Origin: Buxus sempervirens
Taxonomy: Eukaryota > Streptophyta > Magnoliopsida > Buxales > Buxaceae
Reading direction: 5' to 3'
Length of the DNA: 64,000 nt
NCBI GenBank assembly: GCA_947561395.2
Contig: OX387182.1
Location: forward strand, 48,539,949-48,603,948
The notes beneath the pieces were generated by a model. It saw only the letters and a list, made by a program, of their open reading frames with translations. It searched no databases and was not told where the DNA came from. This document shows positions 13,204 to 23,347 of this stretch, in pieces. The first letter of the stretch is position 1, and each line of letters starts with the position of its first letter. The position numbers and the translations under genes are program-made.

Positions 13204-13885
13204 GGTTTCTGGAGAATTCCAAGCTTCGTTTTAGGTAATTCACCTTATCTGCCTTGGATCCAACGAAGGAAGATTGCATATGATCCAGAAATTTTCATCT
13301 TCACTTGATTCTTTGTGAAAGAAAATCACTGAATGTTCCATGTGTTTGTTCCTTCGACATAGCTCATAGAATATTAGCTTTCTATTCAATTTGTGATTAT
13401 TTGCATCTGATACGTTGGGGATTTGAGTTTAAGTATCTCCATCCCATCTTCTCTTGACAAGCAAAAAGGAAAGTGGATCATTGTGCTAATCTTCTCATCG
13501 AACTGGTTTTGCTGTGTCTCTACAAGTAATAATTCAATTCGAGGAACCAATGATTGGGATCTCGAATCGAATAACGTTCCACACCGGAGACAATTTAGTT
13601 TAGCTTTTTCTGTCTTGTTCTTATAAAATCATATTTCCTTCATGAGTTAAAACATAATCAATAAGCTATTTGAAATTCTGAACCGTCAATCTCATCGAGA
13701 TCGTGCGTTTTTGCTCTCATTTGTTACTGTTTGCGTGCTCGCAGTTTTGCAACATTATTGAGATGTGTTCATCCGTTTAGTGAGATCTGGTCCTCTGAGA
13801 TCATGGATAGATTACAAGTGATCAAAGGCTGTTCAACAAGTTTTGCCAGTGATGGGAAGAATGATGGGTTGCTAGATTTCATGAG
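13110..13885 (+). pseudogene. Possible 5' end of a host gene or a captured gene fragment
   Basis: I do not recognise the product. A leader-like block with a long CT microsatellite (13166-13201) is followed by a possible donor (TTTTAG|GTAATT, about 13232). A possible acceptor (GCTCGCAG, about 13742) precedes an ATG at 13803 opening a short frame, MDRLQVIKGCSTSFASDG onward, which ends at a GT donor after 13885. That layout resembles a plant gene with a 5'-UTR intron. No downstream coding exons were identified before the CACTA-type end at 14676, so this is either a truncated gene or a fragment carried by a transposon. Confidence 0.3.
13166..13201 (+). repeat. CT microsatellite
   Basis: A perfect CT dinucleotide run of about 18 repeats. 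It produces the Arg-Glu and Leu-Ser runs in short open frames on both strands here. Confidence 0.97.
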
Positions 13886-14559
13886 GTAATCTGCCGGACA
13901 GATGCGAGTTAAAAAAAAAAAAAAAACAGAGCACTGATGGAGCTTCATACATCTGAACTTGAAATTGTCTTATGTTTTATTTTTGTCTGAACAATTGAAG
14001 TTAGAGATCTGCTCTTGTTTTTGTTTTGGCAAAATTTGCCTTATATTTTTGCTTCCTTCAAAATTTGCCTTATGTTTTTGTTTCCTTCAAAACACAGTTC
14101 CATAATGAAGATCTCAACTCAAATTCACATTGGATGAATCCAATGATTCTTTTCTTTTCCACCAAGTTCTCTTCAAGTCCTCTTGGAGAATCATGAGAAT
14201 GCAGCTTTCATGACATGATGATCATTTTCCAAGTTTTTGAAGACGAGGAACTAAGAATGTCTTCAGTAGTTTATATTCGGCAGGGAATTAGTATGTTTTG
14301 CATTCCTCCATTAAAGCTTATATCCAGAGTTTTAAATGTTCCTCTCTTATTTCTTTCTATGTTGTATTCAAGCTTTGTTTTTCACATTTCAGATGAAGCT
14401 ATCAGTGAAGAATTTCTTTGCTAAAACAGCAGTCTTTGTGATCATTTGATCTTTTCAATTGGAGTGTTTCTGGTAGATCATCCCGATATTTTCAAGGGGA
14501 AGGGGGAAGGAAGCAAGGGCGTGGCGGGGGGCTTTTTTTTCCGAAAAAATAACGTTACA

Positions 14560-14676
14560 ATTAGTGGCAGTTTTAAAATTCCACGTGAAGAGCGCCACTG
14601 ATAACATTACCGGCGGTTTTATTGGTTTTACTGGAGGTTTTTTGACCTCCAGTAAAATTGAATTTTTTTTATAGTG
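14560..14676 (-). mobile_element. CACTA (En/Spm)-type terminus
   Basis: Read on the minus strand the block begins CACTATAAAAAAAATTC and is followed by a subterminal hairpin with ACTGGAGGT arms and CCGGCGG-type words, as in plant CACTA elements. The opposite terminus was not found, so extent and target duplication are unknown. Confidence 0.5.
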
Positions 14677-14679
14677 ATA

Positions 14680-15903
14680 ACTAATGTATTAAATTATATT
14701 AAAAAAGTTTAATATTATATTATTAAAATTACTTGTATTATTATGTTAATTATAATAATATATATTATTAAAAATACTTATTAATTGTTTCGATAATTAT
14801 TAGAATAATAATTAATCTATTCGTTATATTATTATGATTATATTAATATAACGCTTTAATACATATTAATTATTTCAATAACTAATATAATTAATTAATT
14901 AAAATAAGTATTTTAATAATTATTAGTATACTATAGTTGAGTTATATTTTATTTGATTAATGTTATTATTATTTTAAGATCTCCTGCACTTTGACATGAT
15001 GTTAATGGCCATTTACATCCAACGATTCACCTTCTAGGAAAAGTAAGCAACATGAGTTTGCATCTAGGGAGTAGAAATACTTACCAAAATATTTCAAATC
15101 ATCCATACCTTGGAAGTGGCAACTAAATTACATATGGAATATAGGGTATGAACCATGCTATATATTAGAGATCTTCCTTGAGTTATTAGGGGTTGAAAAC
15201 ACATTACTATAGAACTTTTTTTTTATTTGAATTTAGTAGGATTTTATTAGTAATTCCAATTATCAAAATTCTTTTATTTAGATAAGTATTTGAGAAGAGT
15301 CTAATTAAGTGGGATGTCATTACTAATTGTAATTATTGAAATTCTTTTAGATAAGTATTGGATAAGAAGTCTAAATGCTTAAAAGCGGTAATTAAATTAG
15401 TTGTGGCAGTAATAAAGAAAGTATCACTTTTATTAGTAAAATTCCAATTATTAAAATTATTTTAGTTAGATAAGTATTGGAGAAGAAGTCTAGACTCCTG
15501 GCCAATAAAATCACTCCCAATAATAAAAATAAAAAGGTACTTTTGAAATTAAATATCCTAGAAAAGGAAATTTTGGTATCTAAAAATAAAGCACAATTTA
15601 GGTAGTTGATAGTAGTATAGATTTAAATTCTATAACAGACAAAACTATTTTGATATTTGGAAAAGCAATTGTAACAAAATAATTGAATATGACAATTTCA
15701 ATTTGCTAACTAAAAAATAAAATTATAAAATAAGAAATAAAAATCCAATGAAATTTAAGAAAAATGGAATATCTTTTTGGAATAACCATAATAATTAGTA
15801 AAAAAAAATTTAGTATTTCCATTTAATAATTAGAGTTTGTTACTCAAAAATAAAAAACAATAAAATCAAACTTAACATGCAACGCATGTTCACAATTGCT
15901 AGT
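14680..15903 (+). mobile_element. Helitron-like non-coding unit, copy 1
   Basis: About 1.2 kb of AT-rich non-coding DNA ends in the stem-loop AACATGC-aac-GCATGTT (15874-15890), then CTAG (15899-15902) and T, a Helitron-type 3' terminus. A second copy begins directly after it. Shared words between copies include the stretch around AACATGAGTTTGCATC (15049 and 16260). The 5' TC terminus is not certain. Confidence 0.55.
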
Positions 15904-16561
15904 ATAATAAATTGTGTTAGTATATTATATTAAAACATCATGATACTATATTATTAAAATTATTTTTATTATTATTTTAATTATAATAATATATATTATT
16001 AAAAATATTTATTAATTATTAGTAAAATAATTAATCTATTAAATATATTATTTTTTATATTAATGTAACACTTTAACATATATTAATTATTTCAATTACT
16101 AATATACTTAATTAATTAAAATAAATATTTTGATAATTATTAGTATATGTTATAGTCGAATTATATACTATTTGATTAATTTTGTTATTATTTTAAGATC
16201 TCATGTACTTTGAGGTTTGTTGATAGCCATTTACATCCAACGATTCAGAAAAAGTGAGCAACATGAGTTTGCATCCGGAGAATAGAAATACTCACCAAAA
16301 TATTTCAAATCATCCATCCCTTTGGAGTGACAACTAAATGACATATAGAATGTGGGGTACGAACCATGCTATTATTGGAGATCTTCCTTGAGTTATGAGA
16401 GTTTGAGAACACATTACTATGGATCTTTTTTTATTTGAATTTAGTAGGATTTTATTAGTAATTTCAATTATCAAAATTCTTTTATATATTTAAATAAGTA
16501 TTAGAGAAGAGTCTAATTAAGTGGGATGTGATTACTAATTGCAATTATTAAAATTCTTTTA

Positions 16562-17049
16562 GGTAGTGTTTGGAGCCTTGGATTTGGGGAGAAAAGAAAG
16601 CTAAAAAGGAAAAGAAAAGAAGAGAAAAGCAAAGAAAAATACTGATTTTCTTTTCTTTTCCGATGTTTAGATGAGATGAGAAATGAGAAGAAAAAAATAT
16701 ATTTTAGTAAGATGATGTGTTGGGATGTTGGGTGAGTAAAAGTGGGCGGTGGCTTGTGGTGGTGGTGGTCGGTGGTGGTAGCGAGCGATGGTGGGTGATG
16801 GGTTGTGTGTTGTGGTGGTGGTGGATGGTGCTAGTGATGGGGTGGGTGGGTGGTGTGAATAGTGATACGTGATGGTGAATTTTTTTTCTCTCAAAATTCC
16901 TACCATTTTGGAGAGAATGTTTTACATTGGAGAGAAAGGGGGAGAGAAAATCTCATTTTCCTTCATTAAACCAAACAAGAGACAAAAGAAAAGAAAATTT
17001 TATCATTTTCTTTTCTTTTCTCCCCAAATCCAGAGTTTGAAACATAGCC
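16562..17049. mobile_element. Tourist-like MITE, 488 bp, target duplication TTA
   Basis: The terminal inverted repeats begin GGTAGTGTTTGGAGCC on the left and GGCTATGTTTCAAACT on the right (reverse complement), then share GGATTTGGGGAGAAAAG. TTA flanks both sides (16559-16561 and 17050-17052). No transposase is present, so it is non-autonomous. A G/T-rich stretch of GGTGGT words fills about 16742-16860 and yields a Pro/His-rich antisense shadow frame. The PIF/Harbinger assignment rests on the TTA duplication and TIR style. Confidence 0.65.
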
Positions 17050-17396
17050 TTAGAGCACTAGCAGCAGCTTACTCATTCAAATTCCTTATTTTGAGGAATC
17101 TGCGTCATTTTTCTATTATAGGGATTGTTTTCTCAGCAAGTCACTACATCAGATTCCCTATTTTTTTTCCCTAAATCATTAAAATATTAATTTTTTTTAA
17201 AAAAATATTTTTTAAATAAAAATATTTCTAACGGTTATTTTCTCCAACGATATTATATTTAATTTTTTTAAATAAAAAAATTTTTTTTAAAAAATTATTT
17301 TTTTTAAAAAAATATTTTTTTAAAATTCAAATAATGTTTTTAACAGTTATATTCTCCAACTATATTATACTTAAAAAAAACTCTAAAAATCATTTT

Positions 17397-17562
17397 CAAC
17401 AGCTATATTCTCCAACAGTCATATTTCCAACGGCTATATTCTCCAACAGTCATATTTCCAACGGCTATATTCTCCAACAGTCATATTCTCGAAAAGACAT
17501 TTCCAACAGCTATATTCTCAAACGGTCATATTTCCAACAGACATATTTCCAACGGCTATATT
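17397..17562 (+). repeat. Subterminal tandem repeats of the Harbinger element
   Basis: About eleven half-units alternate between CAACGGCTATATTCT and CAACAGTCATATTTC, giving a 30-bp period, with related degenerate copies upstream from about 17225. They lie between the left TIR and the transposase ATG. Subterminal repeats in DNA transposons often bind element proteins; that role is inferred here. Confidence 0.85.
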
Positions 17563-17641
17563 TTTTCCCTATAAAATTGAGTGATTTCTTTGCAAATCAT
17601 TCTCCATCTCAAATTGTGATAATTATACTTACATTGTCTTT

Positions 17642-18483
17642 ATGGATTTCTTTTCTGATGATGACATTGTCTATGAATCTTCTTCTGATGATGAAGAGGA
17701 GGTCGCAATAGCAACTGCTATTGAACAAGAACATTTGAAGACAAAAAGAGGCTCAACATCTGATCATGGTTCTATTCAAAGGCGTATGTTCATCAATCGC
17801 AATTTGATGGCTGGCCACCAACGTCTAATTCAAGATTATTTTGCTGAGCCATCAGTTTATCCTGAAAATATATTTCGAAGGAGATTTTGTATGCGCCGTG
17901 AGTTATTCCTTCGTATTAAATATGCAGTAGAAGCGTATGACCCATATTTTTTGCAAAAAAGGAATGCCACTGGGAAGCTTGGGTTATCCTCTTTGCAAAA
18001 GATAACTGCTGCATTTAGAATGCTTGCTTATGGAGTAACAGCTGACTTGACAGATGAGAATGTTAGGATTGGAGAAACCACCGCAAGAGAAAACATGAAG
18101 AAATTTGTGAAAGCAGTGGTTGCAATTTTTTCAGATGAGTACTTGAGAAAACCGAACAACAATGACATAGCTAGATTGCTAGCTAAAGGCTCACGACGAG
18201 GAACCCCGGGAATGTTGGGGAGTATTGATTGCATGCACTGGGAATGGAAGAATTGTCCCACTCAATGGTCAGGTATGTATACTGGTCGTGGTGGTAAGCC
18301 AACACTTATTTTGGAAGCTGTTGCTTCATATGATACTTGGATATGGCATGCATTTTTTGGTTACCAGGGTCTCATAATGACATCAATGTGCTGGAACGAT
18401 CTTCTTTGTTTAATGATCTTGCTCAAGGGCGGGCTCCTCAGGTTAACTATTCAATTAATGGTCATGATTATAATATGGGATAC
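17642..18483 (+). pseudogene. PIF/Harbinger transposase, N-terminal part
   Basis: This is the 5' two thirds of a DDE_Tnp_4 / HARBI1-like transposase, which excises and inserts the element at TTA-type sites. The ATG starts an acidic N-terminus (MDFFSDDDIVYESSSDDEEE). The first catalytic Asp is residue 196, in the motif SIDCMHWEWKNCP (codon 18227-18229). Close to 18361 one base, probably a T, is missing compared with the family motif, shifting the frame; in the shifted frame the second Asp is in SHNDINVLERS (18379-18381). The frame is then cut at 18483 by the retrotransposon. It continues at 40812 once the GATAC duplication is counted once. Confidence 0.92.
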
Positions 18484-18573
18484 TGTAGACACCCCAAATT
18501 TCACAAACAATCATAAAAAATCATCATCTCCTTGAAAGCCAGCACAGAAATTGAAGAAAATGAACTTTTACCT

Positions 18574-18715
18574 GTATCCGGTTACTCAGGCCGGATACAA
18601 GTACTCCTTTGTGTATCCGGTAGAACATACCGGATACATGTGAGCCTTAGTGTATCCGGTACCATATACCGGATACCTTAAGGCCCTTTTGTATCCGGTC
18701 TGATATTCCGGATAC
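18574..18715. repeat. Palindrome cluster in 5' LTR, four units at 39-bp spacing
   Basis: Units start at 18574, 18613, 18652 and 18691. Each is 25 bp with arms GTATCCGG and CCGGATAC around a 7-9-base variable centre, and 14 bp separate units. They lie about 155 bp upstream of the TATA box. The first unit has the centre word ACTCAG, as do the first units of the internal clusters. Confidence 0.95.
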
Positions 18716-18870
18716 ATTAAGTTTGCTCAAAATTAGGGTTTTCCGAGAGAAATCACTTGTTACCATCATGTCCCTCATTTAATGAGGGGAAATCTCGGAA
18801 ACAACCCTAGGGTTAAGGTTGGGGGGTTCTAGACATTAAGTTGTGTCTACCAAGGACCTTAGCCTTTGCC

Positions 18871-18877
18871 TATAAAT
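18871..18877 (+). promoter_or_regulatory. LTR TATA box
   Basis: TATAAAT in the context GCCTATAAATAGGAG, 388 bp from the LTR start. The same element is at 38908 in the 3' LTR and near 9305 in the solo LTR. It should direct genomic RNA from about 18900. Confidence 0.8.
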
Positions 18878-19046
18878 AGGAGGCTCCTCTTCAAGCAAAG
18901 GACCAAGTTTTTGGAGATCGAAGAACTCCGAGTGAAGAAGGGAACCGCTGCCGGATTGCTTCCAGAACCCCAGGTAAGCCTCAACCCTCATTTATTTTCT
19001 GTATTTAATTTATTAGAGCTAGATCTCTTCTTCTACCTTTCTGTAG

Positions 19047-19052
19047 AATAAA
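19047..19052 (+). terminator. Probable LTR polyadenylation signal
   Basis: AATAAA about 175 bp downstream of the TATA box, in the context GTAGAATAAAGCC. The spacing fits a short R region, but no cleavage site can be proved from sequence. Confidence 0.45.
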
Positions 19053-20771
19053 GCCTCTTTTTGTGTGTGGAAATCCTTCCCCAGCTCAAAGTATCTCAAG
19101 ACTCCCCCTAGCCGTAAAACGTGAAGGCGGGATCTAGGAGAAACGAGACTGGGGATTGACCCTAGTGCTAGAACCCATGTAGCATAAGGCTTTTTGAATG
19201 ATTGAAAACCGTTCTATAATCAAAGTACCCTTGATTATCTCGAAGAACCGTGTTTAACGGGGAGAGAGAACAGAGGGAAACGATAATGGAACGGAACCCT
19301 AGGCTATGCTAAAACCTATCTGGTTGAATCTATATGCATGATATGTTGTTGTATTAATCTTGCTTGGTTTTTCACTCTTGCACACATATTACACTCTTTT
19401 GGCGGGATCGGCTCATATTTGGGGTTTATTACATTTATTGTGATAAATCTCAAATAAATGGCCTCAATCAATTCTAGAGTGTTTTCAAGTGATTTTCAAA
19501 AGTTTTGGATTCATCTCACACGAATCTCACACACTTTATCACTTTTTCGGATTTGGTTTTCTTCAAAAAGGGCCTAACTGGACAGCACCTGTACCCTTAC
19601 TTCGGACGCTCATAACTTCATCGTCCGGATGAATTTTGGAGCGATTCTAGAACCATGGGAAAGGTGAGGCTGTCTAGTTTATGTCCACCAAATTTCATAA
19701 AGTTCCATCAAACGGATTTTTGACACCTCTCTGTCGAAGTTAAGTGGACAGTTCAGGTTCAAATACAGAACTTGTCACTTCGACGGAGCGCCATGTATTC
19801 GTTTTAAGTCCGATTCGAGTGATTTTTGTTTCTGAGTATTCCTTTATGAGTCTATTTTCAAATCCAGTTGATTTCATAATTTTTGGATTCCATTTGAATT
19901 ATTGGTAGCCGATTTACTCAGAACTGCTCAATGGCATTTTTCTGGGTGAATCTGTGATCTTTGGGGCCTGTTCGGGATATCACCCAAGGCACATCCGAAG
20001 GGATTTTTGTATGAGGCTAGTTTTTTTCGAAAGATGGCCATACAGACTTCAATCACACCAAATTTCGTGGATTTTTATGGAGTGGATTTTTCTAGACAAT
20101 TTTCCAAAGTTGCCCACTCGTCACTTTTAAAAAATCCCCAGCAGCAACTCCAAAGGAGCATAACTCCTAGGATTTTTATCGGAATGAAGTGAAATTTTGC
20201 ATGAGACTCTTATTTACCCTAATCTTTCAAATGGATTTGGTTTGGTTCAATTTAAAATGGTATTTGAATGATTTCAAGGCAAATGGCATACTTTTTACTG
20301 AATTTTCCGGATTTGATTCAACTTTGTTTTTTAGCAACTTGTGCTTTGATTTCCATCTTTTGAGATATTCCAGAAATGATATTGACATAAGAGAGGATCT
20401 AAAATCCATTTAGATCTTCATGTGAAAATATCATACATTAGTCCTTTTTCAAGGTTTTCTATGATTTTAGCAAGCTTTCTATTTTTTTGCATGAACATAC
20501 CCTTGGCAACCACTTTGCGTGGATGAATGGGGGTGCCTAACACCTTCCCCCGTTCATAATCTAATCCCCTTACCCATCTCTGGATTTGATTTTCAAGTAG
20601 GATTGTTTTTATCCTAGAATGTTTCTTTTGTCTCTTTTTTGCTTATTTTTGATCCTTTGGTGTCCATTCTCACCCCAAAATCATGAATGGTGGCGACTCT
20701 CCCATTTTTGCGTTGAGCCCGTGTGTTGACGGAGGGATGATCATTCCGGTGATTTTCCCATGTCTCACAAC

Positions 20772-20789
20772 TGGCGACTCTGCTAGGGA
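20772..20789 (+). other. Primer binding site, tRNA-Arg-like
   Basis: TGGCGACTCTGCTAGGGA begins 2 nt after the 5' LTR. It matches the complement of the 3' end of plant tRNA-Arg(ACG), as I recall it, except at two positions. tRNA-Arg priming is typical of Tat/Ogre elements. Confidence 0.75.
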
Positions 20790-22284
20790 CTTGTGGATTT
20801 AAGCCATTTTGTGTATATTCATGCTTTTTCTTCACTTTTGAATGCTTGCTATTTTGCTTATTTTTTTGTGTGAATATTGTTGTATCTTAAATCTGAATGG
20901 GATGTTTAAAATTTTTCATGGATAAAGGCATGGTCATGTTGCTTGATTTGGTTTAAGGGAAAAACCCACATTGTTATATGACTTTGCTATATTATGTGTT
21001 AGCATTGGTTTTGGGGTTAGAATGCCATGAAAAATATACAATGTTGGAAATCTGGAAATTTCAGGTTTGTCTTGGGTATTCAAGCATGTTTCCCATGAAT
21101 AAAGTTTTTTTTTTTGTGCTCAATGTTTGCTTTATGCCATGCTTGGGATTTTGGGGGTATATGATGACATGATTTGAGCATGACAACAATGAGCAAAAAT
21201 CTGTAAATACAGTAGCCATTAGGATGGTTTTCAAGCATGTTTTACCTCATGGAAACATTTTTGTACCATGTCAAGTAGTTGCTAAATTTTTAGGCATTAA
21301 TTTGGGGTATAAGGGAAGCACTTTTGAGCATGAAAATTCTGGGAATTTCAGTGTATATTTGGGGGATTTCAAGCATGTTTTACCTCATTGAAACACTTTT
21401 GAACCATGTCAAGTAGTGCTAAAAGTTTAGGCTCCAATTTGGGTAGAAATGGTACACTTTGAGCATGAAAAAGAGCATGAAATCTGGAATGTTAGGAATA
21501 CTTGTGGGTTTCAAGCATGCTTACATGATTTAATTGTTGTTTGTACAAATAACATGTTTTGTATACCACTTTTTGGGCATGTAATATTTTTTGTGCATAT
21601 TTAGTTGTTTTGGTGCTTGCTTGCTTGTATTTAGCTTCATTATTTTTGTTATATGTACCTTGGCTTGAAATTGAATGCATGGCTACGAAAAAGAGTGGCA
21701 AGGGGCTAGGACGTTGTGAATGTTACCACAATTTTAAATTGCACTTGAGCACTTGAAACAATTTACACAGCCTACCCATTACCTATTAGGAAGTTGAACC
21801 ATGAATGTGTGTAGCTTGGCGCACCGAGGTCGTGACTTCGGAAAGCGAAAGTGAAAACATTTACCTTAGAATTTGAGTCAATGATGTGATGACAATGGGA
21901 TCTGTGATTCGATTCCGGGCATCACTAGACTTAAGTTCTAAGTTGCCAATTAAGCCAAAACCCAAAAACCATACGCTTGAAGGTGGAGAAACACGTTTTC
22001 AGCTAAAAGTACACAATTGCGTTTGGGGAATTGGGTGTAAATGTGGGAAGGCCGTTTGCATGTTTTACAGGCCAAAGTACAATGTGAATACCATATTGAA
22101 TGAAGGTAATACAAGGTGGCAAGGTAAAGCCATGTTCCTTTCATGAATTTGGGGATTTTGCAAGTATGGTGTCCAAGCCCAATTTGGGGCAAGTTTTGAA
22201 GGTCAAATTAGGGTGAACATCAAGTGGAAATGGAAAAAAACCTAATCTGGTGAAAAAAATGAGAGAAAAAGGGCCATTTCGGCA
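20790..22284 (+). other. Retrotransposon leader, non-coding, with degenerate tandem repeat
   Basis: No coding frame is supported. From about 21020 to 21520 a degenerate repeat of roughly 140-150 bp recurs, marked by TCAAGCATG at about 21080, 21231, 21370 and 21512, with CATGTCAAGTAG repeated in two copies. Unlike Ogre elements, there is no recognisable extra frame upstream of gag. Confidence 0.65.
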
Positions 22285-22426
22285 ATAACCGGTAACTCAG
22301 GCCGGTTAAGAACAGTTCTCTTCATATACGGTATGAAGTACCGGATACAAAGGCTTATGCGTGTATCCGGTTATTGTTACCGGATACAATAAGCCATAGC
22401 CTTATCCGGTACTTCAGGCCAGATAC
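22285..22426. repeat. Palindrome cluster in the gag leader
   Basis: Units start at 22285, 22324, 22363 and 22402, the same 39-bp spacing as in the LTR. They are more degenerate: unit 1 has AATAACCGG and CCGGTTA arms. Unit 1 again has the ACTCAGG centre. It lies about 0.9 kb upstream of the gag ATG. Confidence 0.9.
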
Positions 22427-22743
22427 ATTCAAAAAATGCACAAATTGGCTTTTCAGCCCGAATTTTTAAAATAAAATGCCTAAAACACTGTGGATAATCC
22501 TTAGGCACCCCAAAAAGAACATAAAAATGTTCCAAAAATACAAAATCAAAAACAAAAAAAATAATAAATAAAATAAAATAAAATATTCTTTCAAGATTTA
22601 ACCTAATTTCGAAACTCAAAGAAGGAACGAGGGTGTCATATTTTTTGACACCAACTCAACTCAAACATGTGTCAGTCAAACTTTTGAACTTGAAAACTGA
22701 GAAAATTCAGCAAATTTGAAAAAAAATAAATAAATAAATAAAA

Positions 22744-23123
22744 GAAACCTTTGGTTGGTTATTTTTATCAATCAAATCAAAACATTTGTGGGATACTTGG
22801 AAGCCCTAGAATATTCCAAGAAACCTTTGGTTGGTTATTTTTATCAATCAAATCAAAACATTTGTGGGATACTTGGAAGCCCTAGAATATTCCAAGAAGC
22901 CGTTGGTTGGTTATTTTTATCAATCAAATCAAAACATTTGTGGGATACTTGGAAGCCCTAGAATATTCCAAGAAGCCTTTGGTTGGTTATTTTTATCAAT
23001 CAAATCAAAACATTTGTGGGACGCTTGGAAGCCCTAGAATATTCCATGAAAACCTTGGTTGGTTATTTTTATCAATCAAATCAAAAAAATTTTGGGACCC
23101 TTGGAAGCCCTAGAATATTCCAA
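22744..23123 (+). repeat. 76-bp tandem repeat, five copies, in the leader
   Basis: Units begin at 22744, 22820, 22896, 22972 and 23048, each with GGTTGGTTATTTTTATCAA and ending near CCCTAGAATATTCCAAG. Divergence grows toward the 3' end. The nearly identical overlapping short open frames here are repeat artefacts. The array ends about 225 bp before the gag ATG. Confidence 0.95.
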
Positions 23124-23347
23124 CACAAAATCAAAACAACAAAAAACAAAAAAACAAAAAAACAAAAAAACAAAAAAAATCTGGATTGGTGTTCACCTAA
23201 CCTACTGGTTTACATGTATAGGGGCGTGACTCAAGTTAAATGGAAGCTAACATGTTCTGTTCATTTTTTCCCCAGGTACATTTACTTACAACCCAGGTAC
23301 ATTTATTTGCAACCATTGCTCCCGTGACCAGATTTAAAGCGAGAGCC

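Larger units (their letters stand above)
18484..20769 (+). repeat. 5' LTR of the Tat element
   Basis: Begins TGTAGACACCCC and ends CCATGTCTCACA. It contains the palindrome cluster, a perfect palindrome CCCTCATTTAATGAGGG at about 18773, a TATA box at 18871 and an AATAAA at 19047. A donor-like CCCAG|GTAAGCC near 18970 follows the presumed start site, so transcripts might be spliced within the LTR; this is inference. Confidence 0.95.

Noticed and set aside
13058-13279. Arg/Glu-repeat protein on the minus strand
   Set aside because: Translation of the CT microsatellite.
16667-16906. Pro/His/Thr-rich minus-strand frame
   Set aside because: Produced by the GGTGGT-rich stretch within the MITE.
18574-18715. 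Regularly spaced palindromes resembling a CRISPR array
   Set aside because: Spacers are only 14 bp, arrays have at most four units, they occur inside plant LTRs, and there are no cas genes.
18866-20413. Short frames repeated at 38903-40450
   Set aside because: Both sets are LTR sequence; identity reflects the two LTRs, not conserved small genes.
20770-22284. An Ogre-type extra frame upstream of gag
   Set aside because: Only frames under 90 codons without a recognisable domain are present.
22755-23327. Four nearly identical overlapping small proteins
   Set aside because: Shadows of the 76-bp tandem repeat; the period is not a multiple of three.
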